In this document: positions 1 to 8,514 of the stretch, one piece after another
Layout of the letters: each line of letters starts with the position of its first letter
Numbering within the stretch: position 1 is the stretch's first letter
From: Pontibacterium sp964228735
GTDB lineage: Bacteria > Pseudomonadota > Gammaproteobacteria > Pseudomonadales > Balneatricaceae
DNA length: 55,180 nucleotides
Assembly (NCBI RefSeq): GCF_964228735.1
Contig: NZ_CAXRBQ010000082.1
Coordinates: 1-55,180 of the forward strand
Direction: 5' to 3'
Made by a program: the position numbers and the translations under genes
The notes under the pieces: model-generated
What the model was told of the DNA's origin: nothing
Seen by the model: the letters and a program-made list of their open reading frames with translations, nothing else
Database searches by the model: none

Positions 1-270
1 CACCCGCGTAAAAGCCGGTTCCAGTTCCCCCGCCCAGATATGGTAGGTGGCTACATTCACCACCGTGCCGCCCTTACGGCTGACCACGCCCGGCTGATCA
101 AGCAGCTCGGGCAACGTGACCGGCCCGATCCCCAATGAAACCGATGGTGGCAAACGCTGCGTGGCAGGTTCACTTGCAGCGGTCAGATCATAGAACTGAG
201 TCCGCGGCTGTGCTGCACAACCGACCATTCCCAGGGCAAGTACGCTCAATAAAGCGGTGCGTAACAACAT
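1..270 (-). CDS. pqiC: PqiC-type outer-membrane lipoprotein, partial
   Basis: The reverse strand from an ATG at 270 reads into the left edge without a stop, giving the first 90 residues of a lipoprotein. It begins with a short hydrophobic signal and a lipobox (LGMVGC), followed by the FYDL and IGPVTLPELLDQP segments characteristic of the PqiC/DUF330 family. Family knowledge: PqiC is an outer-membrane lipoprotein that works with PqiA and PqiB in lipid transport across the envelope. It starts 5 bases after the pqiB stop, with a TAAGGA ribosome site inside the junction, so it is the third gene of the operon. The C-terminal half lies outside the window. Confidence 0.88.
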   Translation of the reverse strand, partial: MLLRTALLSVLALGMVGCAAQPRTQFYDLTAASEPATQRLPPSVSLGIGPVTLPELLDQPGVVSRKGGTVVNVATYHIWAGELEPAFTRV

Positions 271-275
271 CGTCC

Positions 276-1886
276 TTATTCCTTGTCTTCCTCACGGCCA
301 CGCAACAGCGCATCCGGATAACGTTGCAGCTGATCGGTCAGCTGTTCCATCGATTTGGCGGCATCGGCAATATCATCCAATGCGCTGGTCAGGGTGTGGC
401 TAAGCGCAGAGTCCGGCGCTACCGTCTGATCCAGTGAACGCAGGGTACGCTCCAGCTGATCAACCGTGCCATCCAAACCATCGGTGGCCAGCTCCAGGTT
501 CTTCAGCACCCCCCCGGCATTTTCGCCCAAACGCGCATCTTCCAGATCGCCAATCACCGAACGCAGCCCCTTCAGGCTGTTTTTGAGGTCTTCGCCAATC
601 TCTTCGATCGGCAGCGACTGTACCTTGTCCATGATCGAGTTGAGCTGACGGGTTAGCTGACTGAACTCGTTATCGCTGGTTGGCAGCACCAGATAGTCGC
701 CCGACTGGACGATCTCACCCGGTTCACCCGCATCGGGCACCAGATCCACAAACAGGGAACCACCGATCAGGCTGCCGGAGCTTAAGCGGGCTTTCATGCC
801 CCGCGCCACCATCTGATCCATAGACTCCAGCACCTGCTCTTTTGTTGGCACAACCCCCTGCCCCATACGTTCAGGCTGGATAGCGATCAACACGTTGACA
901 CCACTGCTTTCACGGCGTTCGTAGTCCAGTGCAATGTGCTCCACACGGCCCACCTGAATGCCCAGATATTCCACCGGTGCCCCAACCTTCAGACCACGTA
1001 CGGAACCGGCAAAACGCAGCAGAAACGGATACGACACGGAGATCGCACCTTCGCTCACCGCATCCCGGTTGGCAAACAGGTAGAAAGTACGGCCGGGATC
1101 AGCCTGCACCGAGCTGGTACTGAGATCCGGCGGCGTATCAAATTCCACACCGCCGGCAATCAGGGAACTGAGTGAGGCCACATCCAGCTCAACCCCTTCC
1201 AAACCGATGGTGGCGCCCAGCCCACTCACGTTCCAGAACTGGCTATGCTCGCGGATCAGGTCATCAAACGGGTCTTTTACAAAGATACGGATCTGCACTT
1301 TGCTCTGATCGGTAAGCAGCTTGTAGCCTGTCACTTCACCCACCGGCACTTCCCGGTGCAACACCGGCGAGCCTATATCCAGCGATCCCAGCGTATCCGC
1401 CACCAGCAGATAGCTGCTGCCCTTGTCGTAAGAACGCACAGACGGCGGCTCCTCCAGACCGATAAAGCTACTTTGCGATTCGCCCACGCCTTCACCGCCC
1501 GAGTCCATCTCGATATACACACCGGACAGCAGGGTTTCGATGCCACTTACACCGCTACGCGATACCCGTGGTGACACCACCCAGAAGTTGCTCTGGTCGT
1601 TGATCAGCGGTGAAACATAGGCATCCATTTCGGCGGTCACCACCACGCGATTAAAATCTTCACTCAGCTGGATCTGCTTAACCGTGCCGACCTCAACATC
1701 GCGATAACGGATTTTGGTGCTGCCCACCTCGATACCGGAGGCACCACTAAACTCAATCTGTATCTCTGGTCCGCGTTCCTGCCAAGCACGCACCGCCAGC
1801 CAACCGGCGATCACCAGCGCTAACAGAGGGATAAACCAGACCGGTGACAGGGTTCTGGATTTGGATACCTTCGGTTGTTCAGTCAC
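276..1886 (-). CDS. pqiB: PqiB, MCE-domain lipid transport protein
   Basis: 536 residues, close to the 546 of E. coli PqiB. A cytoplasmic stub is followed by one membrane helix (about residues 15-35) and three MCE/MlaD repeats with the typical GxxVxYxGxxVGxV-like strands (for example KIRYRDVEVGTV and PVEYLGIQVGRV). The C-terminal 100 residues are helical and contain a long coiled-coil-like stretch. Known of the family: PqiB forms a hexameric periplasmic tube connecting the inner membrane to the outer membrane for lipid traffic. The start is a GTG that overlaps the end of pqiA by 8 bases, implying translational coupling; pqiC follows after 5 bases. Confidence 0.93.
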   Translation of the reverse strand: MTEQPKVSKSRTLSPVWFIPLLALVIAGWLAVRAWQERGPEIQIEFSGASGIEVGSTKIRYRDVEVGTVKQIQLSEDFNRVVVTAEMDAYVSPLINDQSNFWVVSPRVSRSGVSGIETLLSGVYIEMDSGGEGVGESQSSFIGLEEPPSVRSYDKGSSYLLVADTLGSLDIGSPVLHREVPVGEVTGYKLLTDQSKVQIRIFVKDPFDDLIREHSQFWNVSGLGATIGLEGVELDVASLSSLIAGGVEFDTPPDLSTSSVQADPGRTFYLFANRDAVSEGAISVSYPFLLRFAGSVRGLKVGAPVEYLGIQVGRVEHIALDYERRESSGVNVLIAIQPERMGQGVVPTKEQVLESMDQMVARGMKARLSSGSLIGGSLFVDLVPDAGEPGEIVQSGDYLVLPTSDNEFSQLTRQLNSIMDKVQSLPIEEIGEDLKNSLKGLRSVIGDLEDARLGENAGGVLKNLELATDGLDGTVDQLERTLRSLDQTVAPDSALSHTLTSALDDIADAAKSMEQLTDQLQRYPDALLRGREEDKE

Positions 1887-3126
1887 TATGGGCGTCCCAT
1901 ATCAATCTTGGATCAAAAGTTTCAGCGGCCAGCATGGTCAACACTACCACGCCGGCAAAACAGAGAATCGCGCCGCCGGGTTCGATATTGGCCAACACGC
2001 CAAACTGCACCAACGCCACCAGCAAGGTGACAACAAATACATCAATCATCGACCAGCGACCGATAAACTCGGTGACCCGGTACAGCTGCGCCTGCTTGCG
2101 TGGGTTGCCTTTACGTCCTCGCTTCACTGCCCACAGCAAGTAGGCAATGGCAAAGATCTTGGCGATCGGCACGATCACACTGGCGACAAACACCACCAGC
2201 GCAATCCCGATCGCGCCAGCCTGGAACAGGTGCACCACACCGGACATGATGGTATCACTGCTCTCCCGCCCCAACTGTACGGTGGTCATAATCGGTAACA
2301 GGTTCGCAGGTAGGTAAAGCACCGTTGCTGCGATCAGCAACGCCAGCGTGCGCTGATAGCTATCGGGAATACGTTTGCGTACGGTGCTGTGACAGCGCGG
2401 ACAGTGGTCGTTCACATCCAGCAGGGATTCCCCCACCTGTGCTCCACAACCGTGGCAACCGATCAGGCGTTCACCTTCACGACCGACAAACCGGTTTTCC
2501 CACATCAGCCAATGCCAGAGTGCTTCCCGATCAAGGTGAGTGTGGCTGTAAATCAGCACCACGATCAGCGCGGCAAAGGCGAACAGACCAACGCCGGGAA
2601 TCAGTGTGGCAATATCCCCCAGCTTGATGGTGGTCACCAGTACACCAATAAAGAAGATCTCCATCATATTCCAGGGGCGGATCACAAACAGCAGATGCAG
2701 TACCCGCGCCAACCCTGGCGGTTTGATGTTTAACAGGCGCGAGAGGATCACGTACCCCAGACCTGCCAGCTCCACCAATGGCATTAGGAAGATGGTGATA
2801 AACACCAGTGACGCCAGCAGGTATTGCTCGCGCTCGAGCAACGCCGTCACGCCACTGAGAATACGGGTGGAATGCTCCTGCCCTGCCGCTTCCAAATCAA
2901 TAAAGGGAAACATCAGGCTCAGAACAAACAGGATGACACCGGTTGCGGTAAACGCAGCCGCCTGCATCAGCCAGTTACGATGGCTGACCTTCAGCACTTC
3001 ACCACAATAGGTGCAGCTGAGCTGTTGGCCGTGTTCACAGGGGATATCTTCAAACAGATGGTCGCATCCATGACACACGAGCAAGTTACTATGGGAGGCG
3101 GTCGGGACCGGTAAGTGATTGCTCAT
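1879..3126 (-). CDS. pqiA: PqiA, paraquat-inducible inner-membrane protein
   Basis: 415 residues, matching the 417 of E. coli PqiA. Two PqiA domains are seen in tandem, each starting with a zinc-ribbon-like pair of CxxC motifs (CHGC with CTYC near residues 19-40; CHGC with CPRC near residues 225-250) and each followed by about four hydrophobic helices. Known of the family: integral inner-membrane partner of the MCE protein PqiB. First gene of a pqiABC operon read on the minus strand; it overlaps pqiB by 8 bases. Its leader contains a perfect inverted repeat about 25 bases upstream of the ATG (see 3151-3177), which could bear on regulation. Confidence 0.93.
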   Translation of the reverse strand: MSNHLPVPTASHSNLLVCHGCDHLFEDIPCEHGQQLSCTYCGEVLKVSHRNWLMQAAAFTATGVILFVLSLMFPFIDLEAAGQEHSTRILSGVTALLEREQYLLASLVFITIFLMPLVELAGLGYVILSRLLNIKPPGLARVLHLLFVIRPWNMMEIFFIGVLVTTIKLGDIATLIPGVGLFAFAALIVVLIYSHTHLDREALWHWLMWENRFVGREGERLIGCHGCGAQVGESLLDVNDHCPRCHSTVRKRIPDSYQRTLALLIAATVLYLPANLLPIMTTVQLGRESSDTIMSGVVHLFQAGAIGIALVVFVASVIVPIAKIFAIAYLLWAVKRGRKGNPRKQAQLYRVTEFIGRWSMIDVFVVTLLVALVQFGVLANIEPGGAILCFAGVVVLTMLAAETFDPRLIWDAHSD

Positions 3127-3150
3127 AAAGGGAGAATAGCGGAGTTACCG

Positions 3151-3177
3151 CCGATGCGCACCCAATCGGCGCATCGG
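3151..3177. promoter_or_regulatory. Perfect inverted repeat in the pqiA leader
   Basis: CCGATGCGC and its exact reverse complement GCGCATCGG are separated by 9 bases. The element sits between the 75-residue ORF and pqiA, 25 bases upstream of the pqiA ATG. There is no T-run on either side, so a simple terminator is unlikely; an operator or an mRNA hairpin in the pqi leader fits better. Function is inference only. Confidence 0.5.
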
Positions 3178-3226
3178 AGTATGTTGATTTAACAGTTGTT
3201 TAGGAAAACTATCAGGCAACTGAATC

Positions 3227-3454
3227 TCAGAATCGTTCCTGAATACACATTTTGCGTACACCCAGGCTTTTCAGAATATCAGTGGCACGATCCAGTGAAT
3301 GGTACGTTTTGACCCGCCCGGTGGCATCGGTAAGCGGAAACTGGTGCCCTTCAAAATCTTCCAGAGCAACCTGCCAACCGTCCTGACTGGTCTTCAGCAG
3401 GCCCTCACGAATCTGATCCATTGCGACCAGATCCCTTAGCTCTGATACTCGCAT
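3227..3454 (-). CDS. Small conserved-looking protein of unknown function
   Basis: 75 residues, with a GGAG ribosome site 8 to 9 bases before the ATG. The protein has a compact alpha-beta look: an acidic N-terminal helix, a WQVALED strand, a TDATGRVKTYHSLDRA segment and a C-terminal LKSLGV segment. Short proteins with this pattern (a GW-x-L strand, then a threonine-glycine turn, then a helix ending in LG[VI]) are common in gammaproteobacteria and are sometimes labelled plasmid replication protein RepB; I do not trust that label and assign no function. It stands alone between the AttH-type gene and pqiA. Confidence 0.6.
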   Translation of the reverse strand: MRVSELRDLVAMDQIREGLLKTSQDGWQVALEDFEGHQFPLTDATGRVKTYHSLDRATDILKSLGVRKMCIQERF

Positions 3455-3514
3455 GGCTCTACTCCACGTTATGACCTGTGTTCAGTGTAGGTGCCGGTTG
3501 GACTTGGCGCTATT

Positions 3515-4693
3515 CTACTCGTAACCGGTCAGCTCCACGTAGCCCTGGCCATTGTGGCTTCCCGTCACCTTAACCGCGCCCTCCCAGTAACGCACCGAGA
3601 GATTATTCTCCTGATTCTTCTGTCGGGGGGTGATGGTCAGGTCCAGATCGTGATCGGGCATCTGCAAGCGCCAACCGGAAGGCCAGCGAATCCCGCTGGG
3701 TGAGCGCCAGTGATCACTCACATCCAGCTGTATCAACCGCGCATCGACCGGCAGGCGTTCACCCTGCACATCAAACAGCGCCACCTGCCTGAAGTTGCTT
3801 TTGCCGGAACCAGGCCGGGCGGGTAACTCCATAAAAACCAGATCACGCCCGTCTTCCAGCTGCAGCGAAAACCAATCCCAGCCGGTTTGGTACTCGGCCA
3901 GAATGTTGCTGCTCCACTCGTGATCATACCAGGCTGCACCGGTGACCGGGATGGATTCACCGGCCAGCTCCAGCTCACCCTCAACCCGTAAACGGGTGTA
4001 GGAGTAGTAGTGCGAGGCAAAACCCGGCTCTTCACGTTTCGGGCTGTAGCCCTCTTCCCCCTGATACACACGTGGTTTCTCCGGTACCAAACGCAGACGG
4101 TAGCTGAACGATTCACCCACGGCATTGCCCAACGCACCCGCTGTCACCGTTGCTGGAAACAGGTTATCGTTTTGTTCCGCCTGCAGTTGCCAGTCTTCCA
4201 GCCAAACGGATAGAGGCTCAGCCTGAGTGCCTGCCAACCCCGGTCCCCGGCGGGAGAACCGCTCTGCCGTCAGGTGTTTATTCTGCCCGAATACTCCCAA
4301 GCCCGCGTGGCCCATATAAAACTGCGGTGCCAACCAACCCGACACTGCAGCTCCTTCTTGCTTGGTCAACGCTTGCCGAAATATGGTGAACTGGAAACCA
4401 AAGCGCTGCGCTGGATCATCCCGGTGCTGCAGGTTGCCGTTGAGATACCACCATTCACTGCGGAACGTCGGATGGGCCAGGTGATCCTCAGGAAAGCTCA
4501 GCACATAATCCGGCTGGGCCTTGGCAAAACGTTCCTCATTCTCCGATCCAGCACTCAGGAAGTCGGTTAGCGACAAACCACCTCCCGCATCAGGTTTTTC
4601 ATCAGAGCTATCCAACAGCTGATACAAACCCACCACTAACAGCAGCACCAGTATCAACAGTCCGACAATGGGATAAAAGCCACGCTTAAACAT
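3515..4693 (-). CDS. Membrane-anchored lipocalin-like AttH/CrtC family protein
   Basis: 392 residues from the ATG at 4693. The open frame extends upstream to 4879, but that part overlaps the preceding permease gene, whereas the ATG chosen has GAGAGGAA just before it and a good signal-anchor (residues 7-26). The body contains the paired lipocalin-like halves of the AttH/hydroxyneurosporene-synthase family, including the HPTFRSEWWYLNGN and GAAWYDHEWSS signatures. Known of the family: often encoded beside ABC transporters with an FtsX-type permease; biochemical role is not settled and the carotenoid 1,2-hydratase label is probably too specific. It lies 11 bases after the permease stop, as the third gene of that operon. 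Confidence 0.82.
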   Translation of the reverse strand: MFKRGFYPIVGLLILVLLLVVGLYQLLDSSDEKPDAGGGLSLTDFLSAGSENEERFAKAQPDYVLSFPEDHLAHPTFRSEWWYLNGNLQHRDDPAQRFGFQFTIFRQALTKQEGAAVSGWLAPQFYMGHAGLGVFGQNKHLTAERFSRRGPGLAGTQAEPLSVWLEDWQLQAEQNDNLFPATVTAGALGNAVGESFSYRLRLVPEKPRVYQGEEGYSPKREEPGFASHYYSYTRLRVEGELELAGESIPVTGAAWYDHEWSSNILAEYQTGWDWFSLQLEDGRDLVFMELPARPGSGKSNFRQVALFDVQGERLPVDARLIQLDVSDHWRSPSGIRWPSGWRLQMPDHDLDLTITPRQKNQENNLSVRYWEGAVKVTGSHNGQGYVELTGYE

Positions 4694-4704
4694 ATCTGTT
4701 CCTC

Positions 4705-7221
4705 TCACTCCCATCGCCTGATCCCCCGTTGATGGGCGAAACGCCAAGCCGGATAAAGTGAGGCCAGTCCTGCGGCGGACACCGACAACAACAGCGCCGT
4801 CAGCCAGTTGGCCAGATCCGGCTGATACGGAATACTCCAGCCAAAAGCACGCAACTGGACCACATGGGTTAATCCCCACGCCAATAGCTCGCCCACCGGT
4901 ATCGCCAGCAGACCGGCGCCAAGCCCCAGCAACAGAGATTGCCCCAATAGCAGGGAGACCAGTTCCAGCCGGTTCAGCCCTACCGCTTTCAGCAGCGAGA
5001 CCTCCTCCTGGCGTTCCAGCTGGATCGCCAGCAGACTGCTCAGAATCCCGACAAAGGCCACCACCAGTGCCAACAGGCGCAGCACATCGGTAATCACAAA
5101 AGTGCGGTTAAACACCTCCACCGAACGCTGCAGCAGGAGCGAAGAACGCTGCAGCCTCAGATCCAATGCCCCGCCCCAGCGTTCGCGGATAGCTTGCTCA
5201 ATATCATCGAGCCGACCTGAGTCCGCCAAATAAAGAGCAAGGCCGTAGGGTGATTCCGACCAGTGCCGGATAAAGGTAGTTGCGGGCATCAGAATACGCC
5301 CGCTGTCACTGCCGTAGTCGTAGTACACCCCTACCACCGAAAAATCGCGTTCTCCGGCGTTGGTAGTTAATACCAACTGATCCCCGGCCCGAAGTCCCAT
5401 CCGATTCGCCAGCGGTTCGCTTATCAGTACAGAGTCAGGTTCGGCAAGACGCTGCCAGATCGCATTCCGATCACTGGCTACAAACTGATAAGCCGGACGC
5501 ATTGGTTGCGGCAGTTCTGAAGCATATAGGTTCACCGGCCGCCCACCGACACTCAATTGAACACGGCGTAGTGTAGCCACCGCTTCAATCCCCTCCAGGG
5601 ACGCCACATCGGTGATGAATTCAGATGGAAGTGCTTTGCGCACACCTGGCAGTACACGGCTTTGGGAGACATAAAGATCCGCGTTCAGGCGTTCCGTCAG
5701 CCACAGCTGTACCGCATCCCGGAAACTGCTGACCATGCCACCTATTCCCACGGTAGCACTGATCGCAATCATCAAGGCCATCGCAGCAATCCCGGTGCGG
5801 CTCAAATTGCGCCGGTTATCACGAATCAGCATCAGCAACACCGGCTTTCGTAGCGCCAGCTGTGTACCCGCAAGCTGTCGTTCCAGAAGATGACTTAACC
5901 CTGTCAGGGCCGCGGGCATCAGCCAGGCACCCGCCAGGAGCAACGCAGCAATACCAGCAAACGCTCCCCAAAGGCCACTGCCTTGCCAGAGCATCAGCAC
6001 CAGGGCAATAAACACCAACGCAGGCACACCGTATCGGCCTAACTGCCGACTCTGCTGCAACGCGGTTTGCTCCTGCAGATAACGTTGCTGCAAAGATGCC
6101 GGTGGTACGTGCGCCAGTTGCTGGCAGGGTTTCCAGGCTGCCAACATGCAGCCTCCGATACCCATCAATACCAGTTTGCCGAGGGACAGGGGATTCAACA
6201 GCAGCAGTGAGAGTGGCGAGGTCACGTACAGATCAGACAGGGTATTCAGCATCAAGCTCAACAACAGCTGGGCCAAAACGATGCCCAACAACAGCCCTGC
6301 CAAGGTCCCCACTGTAGCAATCAGCAGCAACTCCATCGCAAGGTAACGGTATAACTCATTCACCGTTAAGCCGAGGGTGCGCAGTTGGGCAAAGATTGGA
6401 CGACGCTGACTCAGGGAGAAACTTACACTGCTGAATACCAGAAACAGGCCAACCACCAGCGCCAGCAACCCGAGCGCCTGCAGGTTGAAGTAGAGTGCAC
6501 TGGCAAGTTGCGCCCGCTCAGACAACGCCGCCTCAGTCACCTCCAGTTGCACCCCGCCCGGCAACCAGGCTTTTACCGCAGCAACCTCATCTGCATCCAA
6601 TATCAAATCAATATGGGACAGATAACCTTCCATCCCAAGCATCCGCTGCGCCTGACCAATATCCATCAGCAACAGTTGCTGCAGACGCGGATCACCCGCA
6701 TCCTCCAGCAATCCCACCAGGGTAACGGTCTGTGTACCGTTGGCGGTGATCAGCGTTAATTGCTCGTTGAGCCCCACACCGACCTCTGCAGCAGTGGCGC
6801 GCGCCATCACCACAGCGGGTGAGGTTTGCAAATCGCTAAAGCCAATATCGCTGCCTGAGATCCGGCCAAGCTGATTACGGAAACCCTGCTCCCGCAACGG
6901 ATCAACACCGATCAGCTGCATCAGCAGGTGCTCATCGCCGCTGGTTTTGACCACCGAGCTGATCACCGGTGCACTTTGCCAATGGCTCTGCTCTCGTCTC
7001 TGCGACACATACAGTGATTCGGGGATTCTTTGCTGGGCCTGGATACGATGAGTGGCACGGCCGTAGATCTGCAACTGCGCCTCCCGGAAACTGTGGCGGG
7101 CACTGTCAGTGGTGATCTCAATCGCGGCCACCACTGCAACACCCAGCGAGATACCCAGTAACAGCAGCAGTAGTTGCCAGGGGTGATGACGGAAGTGACG
7201 TAAGCTGGCGCGGAAGATCAT
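4705..7221 (-). CDS. FtsX-type ABC transporter permease (two FtsX domains)
   Basis: 838 residues. An N-terminal membrane helix (about 16-37) is followed by a large periplasmic MacB-type domain, three helices forming the first FtsX domain (about 240-370), a second cluster of helices, another periplasmic domain and a C-terminal FtsX domain (about 710-830). This is the double-length, 8-10-helix architecture of the type VII (MacB/LolCE-like) exporter family, which extracts substrates from the membrane or periplasm rather than pumping from the cytoplasm. Its ATG shares one base with the stop of the ATPase gene (TGATG), so the two are coupled. The partner AttH-type protein follows directly, suggesting lipophilic cargo; the cargo is unknown. 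Confidence 0.88.
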   Translation of the reverse strand: MIFRASLRHFRHHPWQLLLLLLGISLGVAVVAAIEITTDSARHSFREAQLQIYGRATHRIQAQQRIPESLYVSQRREQSHWQSAPVISSVVKTSGDEHLLMQLIGVDPLREQGFRNQLGRISGSDIGFSDLQTSPAVVMARATAAEVGVGLNEQLTLITANGTQTVTLVGLLEDAGDPRLQQLLLMDIGQAQRMLGMEGYLSHIDLILDADEVAAVKAWLPGGVQLEVTEAALSERAQLASALYFNLQALGLLALVVGLFLVFSSVSFSLSQRRPIFAQLRTLGLTVNELYRYLAMELLLIATVGTLAGLLLGIVLAQLLLSLMLNTLSDLYVTSPLSLLLLNPLSLGKLVLMGIGGCMLAAWKPCQQLAHVPPASLQQRYLQEQTALQQSRQLGRYGVPALVFIALVLMLWQGSGLWGAFAGIAALLLAGAWLMPAALTGLSHLLERQLAGTQLALRKPVLLMLIRDNRRNLSRTGIAAMALMIAISATVGIGGMVSSFRDAVQLWLTERLNADLYVSQSRVLPGVRKALPSEFITDVASLEGIEAVATLRRVQLSVGGRPVNLYASELPQPMRPAYQFVASDRNAIWQRLAEPDSVLISEPLANRMGLRAGDQLVLTTNAGERDFSVVGVYYDYGSDSGRILMPATTFIRHWSESPYGLALYLADSGRLDDIEQAIRERWGGALDLRLQRSSLLLQRSVEVFNRTFVITDVLRLLALVVAFVGILSSLLAIQLERQEEVSLLKAVGLNRLELVSLLLGQSLLLGLGAGLLAIPVGELLAWGLTHVVQLRAFGWSIPYQPDLANWLTALLLSVSAAGLASLYPAWRFAHQRGIRRWE

Positions 7222-7892
7222 CAGCTCACCTGCTCCAGCCTGCCCCGATGCAGTCGCAGTACACGGTCTGCGTGTTGGGTCAGAGCTTCGCTGTGGGTCA
7301 CCATAATGGTGGTCATCTTCTCGCGCTTCAGCGTATCCAGCATCTGCGCCATCACCAGGTCGGCGGTGTCGTTGTCCAGGCTACCGGTCGGCTCGTCGGC
7401 CAGCAGCAGCGCCGGTTTGTGCACCAGGGCACGGCAGATCGCCACACGCTGCTGCTCACCACCGGATAGCTGTTCGGGAAACTGGTTGCGTTTGTGGGTC
7501 AATCCCATCGCCTCAAGCTGCGCTTCTGCTTTGGGTTGTTCATCAAGACGGCCGTTCAGCGAGAGTGGCAACAGGATGTTTTCCAACACCGTCAGGGTTG
7601 GGATCAGGTTGAAGAACTGGTACACCACGCCGATATGCTGACGCCGGAAGCGGGTGCGACCGGCCTCATCCAGCGCAGTGAGGTCTTGCCCCAGCATGCG
7701 AATGGTACCGGCATCGGGTTTATCCACCCCGGCGATCAGGTTGAGCAGACTGGATTTGCCGGATCCACTGGGGCCGAGCAGCATCAGTAGTTCGCCACGG
7801 TCCATGCGAAGATCGAGATTCTGAAGGATCGACTGCGATGTGCCAGCCACCTCAAAACACTTACAAAGACCGGAAACCTCCAGCACTGACAT
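7221..7892 (-). CDS. ABC transporter ATPase, LolD/MacB type
   Basis: 223 residues from the second of two adjacent ATGs at 7892; GGAG lies 7 bases upstream of it (4 from the first ATG). An upstream frame reaches 7946 but has no ribosome site. Walker A GPSGSGKSS, Q-loop VVYQFFNL, signature LSGGEQQRVA, Walker B LLLADEPTG and the switch histidine (VTHSE) are all intact. Length and sequence fit the LolD/MacB ATPase group that energises FtsX-type permeases. First gene of a three-gene operon with the permease (TGATG overlap) and the lipocalin-like protein. Confidence 0.9.
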   Translation of the reverse strand: MSVLEVSGLCKCFEVAGTSQSILQNLDLRMDRGELLMLLGPSGSGKSSLLNLIAGVDKPDAGTIRMLGQDLTALDEAGRTRFRRQHIGVVYQFFNLIPTLTVLENILLPLSLNGRLDEQPKAEAQLEAMGLTHKRNQFPEQLSGGEQQRVAICRALVHKPALLLADEPTGSLDNDTADLVMAQMLDTLKREKMTTIMVTHSEALTQHADRVLRLHRGRLEQVS

Positions 7893-8025
7893 CATCCCTC
7901 TCCCGATTCCATACACACTCTCTCGCTCTACGTGAACCGCTGGCAAGTAGTTTAATTATGCATCAATTGGGAAAGATTGAGGCCGTACCGGGACAGACTC
8001 CGGCACGGCTATGGAGAGAGAAAGA

Positions 8026-8355
8026 CTATCGTAGGTAGGGAGGTTGATCCTGCTCAGGTATACAACCGGTGTCCATCAATGGGAATTCATGCTCCAGAAA
8101 CATCAGTGCAATACCCCGATCTTCGATCCTGATCACCCGCATGGCCAGGGTTGGCATCGCTTTATCCCACCCTTTGCCAAAGACCATCGCTTCCAGCTCC
8201 ATCCCTATAGAGAACTCGTTGGGGTCAACATCGGTTACGTACACACCACCTTCCGACATATTCGTCACGAGTCCCAGCCAACTGCCACGGCAGGGATGTG
8301 ATAAACGAACCTGATAGCAGGTTCTGACTCGCCTGTGCTTACGCTTTTCTTCCAT
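8026..8355 (-). CDS. Stand-alone PilZ domain protein (c-di-GMP binding)
   Basis: 109 residues, essentially one PilZ domain. The c-di-GMP contact motifs are present: an RRxxR-type arginine cluster near the N-terminus (KHRRVR, residues 6-11) and the (D/N)xSxxG loop (NMSEGG). Known of the family: single-domain PilZ proteins act as c-di-GMP-dependent adaptors. It is monocistronic, with GGAGG 10 bases before the ATG. A candidate -10 box (TATACT, 8399-8404 on the minus strand) has no good -35, and a perfect 16-bp palindrome lies just upstream of where the -35 should be, suggesting activator-dependent transcription. A c-di-GMP enzyme is encoded about 3.4 kb away. Confidence 0.88.
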   Translation of the reverse strand: MEEKRKHRRVRTCYQVRLSHPCRGSWLGLVTNMSEGGVYVTDVDPNEFSIGMELEAMVFGKGWDKAMPTLAMRVIRIEDRGIALMFLEHEFPLMDTGCIPEQDQPPYLR

Positions 8356-8434
8356 AACTAAGCCGCCTCCAGACGTCCAATTATGAATCTTGCGAGTCAG
8401 TATAGATCAATATTTACACAGCTGTTTCATGAAA

Positions 8435-8450
8435 TTTACACATGTGTAAA
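8435..8450. promoter_or_regulatory. 16-bp perfect palindrome upstream of the PilZ gene
   Basis: TTTACACATGTGTAAA is a perfect palindrome. The half-site TTTACACA occurs again at 8413-8420 in direct orientation, and a shorter GTTTACA is at 8456-8462. The palindrome is centred about 41 bases upstream of the candidate PilZ -10 box, a typical activator position. The regulator is not identifiable from this window. Confidence 0.55.
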
Positions 8451-8474
8451 TCTAGGTTTACAGATTTGAGGAAA

Positions 8475-8503
8475 GCCAAAAGAAACGGGGCCGATTGGCC
8501 CCG
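8475..8503 (-). terminator. Probable terminator of rapA
   Basis: On the minus strand, 12 bases past the rapA stop, a hairpin with a 7-bp GC-rich stem (CGGGGCC with GGCCCCG, loop of 4) is followed by a T-rich tail (TTTCTTTT). The tail is interrupted by a C, so efficiency is uncertain. Confidence 0.65.
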
Positions 8504-8514
8504 CTGTATGGTGG

